The notes below the pieces were generated by a model that ran no database searches, was not told where the DNA came from, and saw only the letters and a program-made list of their open reading frames with translations. Shown piece after piece: positions 5,450 to 5,608 of a stretch of 5,608 nucleotides of DNA; within the stretch, counting starts at the first letter, position 1; every line of letters starts with the position of its first letter. Both the position numbers and the translations under genes were made by a program. The stretch is from Palsa-459 sp035937595 (lineage in GTDB: Bacteria; Actinomycetota; Acidimicrobiia; Acidimicrobiales; RAAP-2). The stretch is from the NCBI GenBank assembly GCA_035937595.1, contig DASZHS010000061.1, forward strand, positions 1 through 5,608, given 5' to 3'.

Positions 5450-5458
5450 CCCTCCCCC
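5450..5458 (-). promoter_or_regulatory. Ribosome binding site of the SDR gene
   Basis: On the minus strand GGGGGAGGG, containing GGAGG, ends 2 nt before the ATG at 5447. Spacing from the GGAGG core is 3 nt, somewhat short. It decides the start in favour of ATG 5447. With the DGPF gene, this is one of only two clear Shine-Dalgarno sites in the window. Confidence 0.65.
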
Positions 5459-5469
5459 GTCGGGCGGCG

Positions 5470-5475
5470 AACCTA
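5470..5475 (-). promoter_or_regulatory. Possible -10 box of the SDR gene
   Basis: TAGGTT on the minus strand fits TANNNT and would start transcription near 5463. That gives a short leader of about 16 nt containing the Shine-Dalgarno. No convincing -35 is visible at the right distance; a TTGACC lies just upstream but too close to serve this box. Confidence 0.3.
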
Positions 5476-5513
5476 CCGGTCAACGACGCGTCGGCGCTGA
5501 CGCGGCGCGGTGC

Positions 5514-5519
5514 TAAGCC
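5514..5519 (+). promoter_or_regulatory. Possible -10 box of the VOC gene (leaderless spacing)
   Basis: TAAGCC is preceded by TGC, an extended -10-like TGN, and lies 7 nt before the GTG at 5527. The final T of TANNNT is missing. No Shine-Dalgarno is seen in front of the GTG, so leaderless initiation is plausible but less well supported than for menE. Confidence 0.3.
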
Positions 5520-5526
5520 TCTGGTC

Positions 5527-5608
5527 GTGCTGCGCATCCAGAGCCTGAGCGTCGACGCGGCGGACCCTCGCGCCCTCGCGACGTTCTGGGAGGCCGCCCT
5601 CGGTTGGC
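5527..5608 (+). CDS. VOC/glyoxalase-like protein, N-terminal fragment (cut by right edge)
   Basis: The first 27 codons of a gene leaving the window. The translation (from GTG as Met) is MLRIQSLSVDAADP followed by RALATFWEAALGW. This is the opening strand and helix of vicinal-oxygen-chelate proteins of the glyoxalase-like type: a beta strand with the pattern of (V/I)D after it, then the common ADP-x-ALA-x-FW-x-x-ALGW helix. In this family a metal ligand or its substitute often lies in the first strand, but nothing about activity can be read from the fragment. The gene is divergent from the SDR, with 79 bp between the two start codons. The start is chosen from the -10-like box and the strong family match from residue 2; no Shine-Dalgarno is visible. 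Confidence 0.75.
   Translation, partial: MLRIQSLSVDAADPRALATFWEAALGW

Noticed and set aside
5448..5537. Upstream extension of the SDR protein by 30 residues
   Set aside because: The added residues are Arg/Ala-rich and precede the normal SDR beginning; the ATG at 5447 has a strong Shine-Dalgarno, and the longer form would overlap the start of the divergent VOC gene.
1..5608. tRNA or rRNA genes, CRISPR arrays, insertion sequences, integrase sites or a defence system
   Set aside because: Nothing resembling these was seen on either strand; genes fill the window, and the gaps of 60 to about 170 bp are accounted for by promoter-like sequence. The window looks like a metabolic and regulatory locus, not a new mobile or defence system.

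Overview
This is a GC-rich window (roughly 70% G+C or more by eye). Most start codons are GTG and the genes are tightly packed, which fits an actinobacterial chromosome. The menaquinone genes, the ECF42/DGPF pair and the style of the SDR and VOC proteins together suggest a deep-branching actinobacterium such as Acidimicrobiia. That placement is inferred; no rRNA or marker gene is present to confirm it.

Layout, left to right. Bases 1-795 (minus): menA, DHNA polyprenyltransferase, cut by the left window edge. 792-1697 (minus): menB, DHNA-CoA synthase, whose stop overlaps the menA start in a GTGA junction. 1698-1866: a divergent control region with a -10-like box for menB and a very good match to the promoter signature reported for ECF42 sigma factors. 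1867-2217 (plus): a small YCII/DGPF-domain protein. 2214-3500 (plus): an ECF42-type sigma factor with a long C-terminal TPR-like extension, joined to the DGPF gene by a second GTGA overlap. 3561-4697 (plus): menE, O-succinylbenzoate-CoA ligase. 4680-5447 (minus): an SDR oxidoreductase, tail-to-tail with menE and overlapping it by 18 bp. 5527-5608 (plus): the first 27 codons of a VOC/glyoxalase-like protein, cut by the right edge.

How the genes work together. MenE, MenB and MenA act in the late part of classical menaquinone synthesis: OSB to OSB-CoA, OSB-CoA to DHNA-CoA, and, after thioester hydrolysis by an enzyme not seen here, DHNA to demethylmenaquinone at the membrane. The cluster is split: menBA point left, while menE points right behind a self-contained DGPF-ECF42 module. 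The module carries its own cognate-looking promoter and could be autoregulated. Only 60 bp separate the sigma gene from menE, so read-through could place menE partly under ECF42 control. menE also has a -10-like hexamer at leaderless spacing. The SDR and VOC genes share a 79-bp divergent intergenic region and have no evident pathway link to menaquinone.

I found no tRNA, rRNA, CRISPR array, insertion sequence or phage element. The notable points are the ECF42 promoter, apparent leaderless initiation at several genes, a bicarbonate-type (type I) MenB active site, and sequence deviations in MenE and in the ECF42 extension.
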